Shown: positions 62,351-64,000 of the stretch, piece by piece
Layout: each line of letters opens with the position of its first letter
How positions within the stretch are numbered: the stretch's first letter is position 1
Origin: JABWCE01 sp964617955
Lineage (GTDB): Bacteria > Bacteroidota > Bacteroidia > NS11-12g > UBA9320
Assembly: GCA_964617955.1 (NCBI GenBank)
Contig: CAZTXB010000001.1
Span: 234,423-298,422 of the forward strand
Direction of reading: 5' to 3'
Length of the DNA stretch: 64,000 nucleotides
Made by a program: the position numbers and the translations under genes
The notes under the pieces: model-generated
What the model was told of the DNA's origin: nothing
Databases searched by the model: none
The model's input: the letters and a program-made list of their open reading frames with translations, nothing else

Positions 62351-63877
62351 CTACTCCCACTCAATGGTGGCCGGTGGTTTTGAACTGATATCATATACTA
62401 CCCGGTTAATTCCTTTTACCTTGTTGATTATATCGCTGGAGGTTTTTACTAAAAAGTCCCTGGGCAAATCGGCCCAATCGGCTGTCATTCCGTCGATGGA
62501 AGTAACTGCCCTTAGGCAAATCACATTTTGATAGGTTCTTTCGTCGCCCATCACTCCTACCGAACGCACCGGAAGAAAAATGGCGCCGGCCTGCCACACC
62601 TTGTCATAGAGATTAAATTCTTTTAAATTTTGTATAAAAATATAATCTGCCTCCTGCAATATGGCCACTTTTTCAGCAGTGACGTCGTCAATGATTCTGA
62701 TGGCTAATCCCGGTCCCGGAAATGGATGCCTCTGCAGGCTTGCATCGGGTATATTCATTGCCTTGCCAACGCGTCTCACTTCATCTTTAAATAAGGTGTT
62801 GATAGGTTCCAGAATTTTTAAATGCATTTTTTCGGGCAAGCCACCCACGTTGTGATGTGATTTGATGGTAGCCGACGGGCCATTAATGCTCACCGATTCA
62901 ATAACATCAGGATATATGGTACCCTGGCCCAGCCAATTTGCCCCTATCACTTTTTTAGATTCCTCTTCAAATACCTCTACAAAAACCCGACCAATGGCCT
63001 TTCTTTTGGTTTCAGGATCGGCAATACCGGCGAGTTGCGATAAAAACTTATCGGCTGCCCTTATGGGAATAATATTTAAGCCCAAGTGTTTATAGTCCTC
63101 AAGCACCTGTTCGTACTCATTCTTACGCAAAAGTCCATTGTCGATAAAAATACAGATGAGGTTTTTACCGATGGCCTGTTGTATGAGGGTTGCCGCTACG
63201 GTACTGTCTACCCCACCCGACAATCCCATGATAACAACATCGTCGCCCACTTGCTGTTTAATGGCATCAACGGTGGTATGTATAAAATTATCAGGGGTCC
63301 AACTTTGTGAGCAATTACAAATGTCGACCACAAAATTTTGTATCAGGGTTTTGCCCTCTTCGGTATGTGTTACTTCAGGGTGAAACTGCAAGCCATAAAT
63401 GTTCTTGTCATCTACCTTAAAAGCAGCCAGTGCTCCATTCGAACTTTTGGCATGCGCTTCGAAATGTGAGGGTAATTTGGTAATGGTGTCACCATGGCTC
63501 ATCCAAACCACAGAATTCTGAGAAACCCCTTTAAACAGTGGGTTGTGGCTATGGCTTTCCAATGGCGAACGCCCATACTCTCTATGACCTGAAGCCGAAA
63601 CTTCGCCGCCGTATGTTTTGGCCAGCCACTGAGCTCCATAGCATAATCCAAGCACAGGAATCTTTAAGCTCATCAGATCCAAATCCGGAAAAGGAGCCTC
63701 GGGATCATTCACAGAGCAAGGACTGCCCGACAAAATTATTCCCTTAAAGGAATCATCCAATACCGGTATTTTATTGAAGGGATGAATTTCAGAATAAACA
63801 TTTAATTCCCTGATTCTGCGTGCGATGAGCTGTGTAAATTGCGATCCAAAGTCAAGAATTAATATTTTTTCTTCCAT
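62351..63877 (-). CDS. guaA: GMP synthase (glutamine-hydrolysing)
   Basis: Converts XMP to GMP, 508 aa, a normal length. The glutaminase domain has Cys79 in VLGLCYGAQWLA and the His/Glu pair in GLQFHPEVTHTEEG. The ATP-pyrophosphatase P-loop is MGLSGGVDSTVAATLI, and the C-terminal dimerisation domain has RHPFPGPGLAIRI and SVGVMGDERTY; the end PATIEWE is typical. Start ATG at 63877. The upstream region contains the MITE-family end at 63953, 75 bp before the start, so promoter elements lie between or within it. Confidence 0.97.
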   Translation of the reverse strand: MEEKILILDFGSQFTQLIARRIRELNVYSEIHPFNKIPVLDDSFKGIILSGSPCSVNDPEAPFPDLDLMSLKIPVLGLCYGAQWLAKTYGGEVSASGHREYGRSPLESHSHNPLFKGVSQNSVVWMSHGDTITKLPSHFEAHAKSSNGALAAFKVDDKNIYGLQFHPEVTHTEEGKTLIQNFVVDICNCSQSWTPDNFIHTTVDAIKQQVGDDVVIMGLSGGVDSTVAATLIQQAIGKNLICIFIDNGLLRKNEYEQVLEDYKHLGLNIIPIRAADKFLSQLAGIADPETKRKAIGRVFVEVFEEESKKVIGANWLGQGTIYPDVIESVSINGPSATIKSHHNVGGLPEKMHLKILEPINTLFKDEVRRVGKAMNIPDASLQRHPFPGPGLAIRIIDDVTAEKVAILQEADYIFIQNLKEFNLYDKVWQAGAIFLPVRSVGVMGDERTYQNVICLRAVTSIDGMTADWADLPRDFLVKTSSDIINKVKGINRVVYDISSKPPATIEWE

Positions 63878-63952
63878 CTGTTTTACAGAGCGGCAAAAGT
63901 AGTGAATATAAAAATGTGAGATGAACTTATTTTTAATTCATCACCATATTTA

Positions 63953-64000
63953 GGGCCTGCTGAAAAAGTTCAGTGTGCGTTCATTACAAGGAGGCAAGGC
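63953..64000. mobile_element. End of a second MITE-family/IS element, continuing past the window edge
   Basis: The first 28 bp (63953-63980, beginning GGGCCTGCTGAAAAA) are identical to the right end of the element at 31123 read inwards, and the next 20 bp still match at about 13 positions. It is preceded by TATTTA (63947-63952), the same hexamer duplicated around the first element. Whether it is another short element or the end of a full insertion sequence with transposase lies beyond the edge. Confidence 0.8.

Overview
The window looks like a chromosomal segment of a free-living aerobic or facultative Bacteroidota bacterium (Saprospiria/Chitinophagia/Sphingobacteriia-like; the genus cannot be told from sequence alone). 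The evidence is: a type IX secretion (T9SS) component (PorQ) together with several secreted cargo proteins carrying T9SS type A or type B C-terminal domains; a TonB-dependent receptor with a carboxypeptidase-like N-terminal domain; a UMF1-type transporter; a moderately AT-rich composition; little Shine-Dalgarno signal; and several TAnnTTTG (Bacteroidota -7 type) boxes just upstream of start codons. No tRNA, rRNA, CRISPR array, prophage or complete insertion sequence was recognised.

Layout. 1-13.3 kb: the 3' part of paaZ, porQ, a divergent Lgt-family gene with a small lipoprotein gene, a T9SS cargo gene back to back with a TonB-dependent receptor, a membrane class III adenylate cyclase, two adjacent L,D-transpeptidases and an MFS transporter. 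13.4-17.9 kb: uvrA and an HtrA-type protease. 18.0-18.8 kb: a non-coding 177-bp tandem repeat array, each unit headed by a palindrome. 19.0-20.2 kb: a small lipoprotein and an RDD membrane protein. 20.3-28.0 kb: a phenylacetate catabolic operon read leftwards, paaE-paaA-paaB-paaC-(SPFH protein)-paaD-paaH-paaJ, preceded by a small TerB-like gene. 28.1-31.1 kb: an outer-membrane barrel protein, a Crp/Fnr regulator with a rhodanese, a small membrane protein and a 364-bp MITE-like element. 31.1-37.3 kb: a large T9SS type B protein and a TPR/CAP gene pair that looks like one gene interrupted at an A10 tract. 37.3-43.8 kb: housekeeping genes (ABM monooxygenase, YrdC/Sua5, sucC, purA, fur, rel). 43.9-58 kb: a secreted metallopeptidase, a 1369-aa hydrolase/beta-helix T9SS protein, a lipoprotein, a glycosyltransferase, recQ and a 1410-aa T9SS type B protein. 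58-64 kb: a YjbR protein, a GT39-like membrane protein, an RsmB-like methyltransferase, a type 1 periplasmic-binding-fold protein, guaA and, at the very edge, the end of a second copy of the MITE family.

How the genes fit together. PaaABC(D)E would epoxidise phenylacetyl-CoA, PaaZ would open the ring and oxidise the aldehyde, and PaaH and PaaJ would carry out the beta-oxidation-like steps that release acetyl-CoA and succinyl-CoA. SucC is the beta subunit of the enzyme that uses succinyl-CoA. Phenylacetate-CoA ligase (PaaK), PaaG, PaaF and a PaaR-type repressor are not in the window. PorQ and the T9SS cargo genes belong to the same export system although they are scattered.

The most notable observations are: (i) the MITE-like element, which sits inside the stop codon of the 1249-aa T9SS gene, regenerates TAG, and has a relative at the same kind of target (TATTTA) next to guaA; (ii) the 177-bp tandem array, with a terminal half-unit that lets a 15-bp-stem REP-like ancestor be reconstructed; (iii) the TPR/CAP junction at an A10 run (indel, slippage or frameshifting); (iv) an SPFH/band-7 gene embedded in the paa operon; and (v) an Lgt-family protein whose catalytic positions are replaced by Tyr and Cys.
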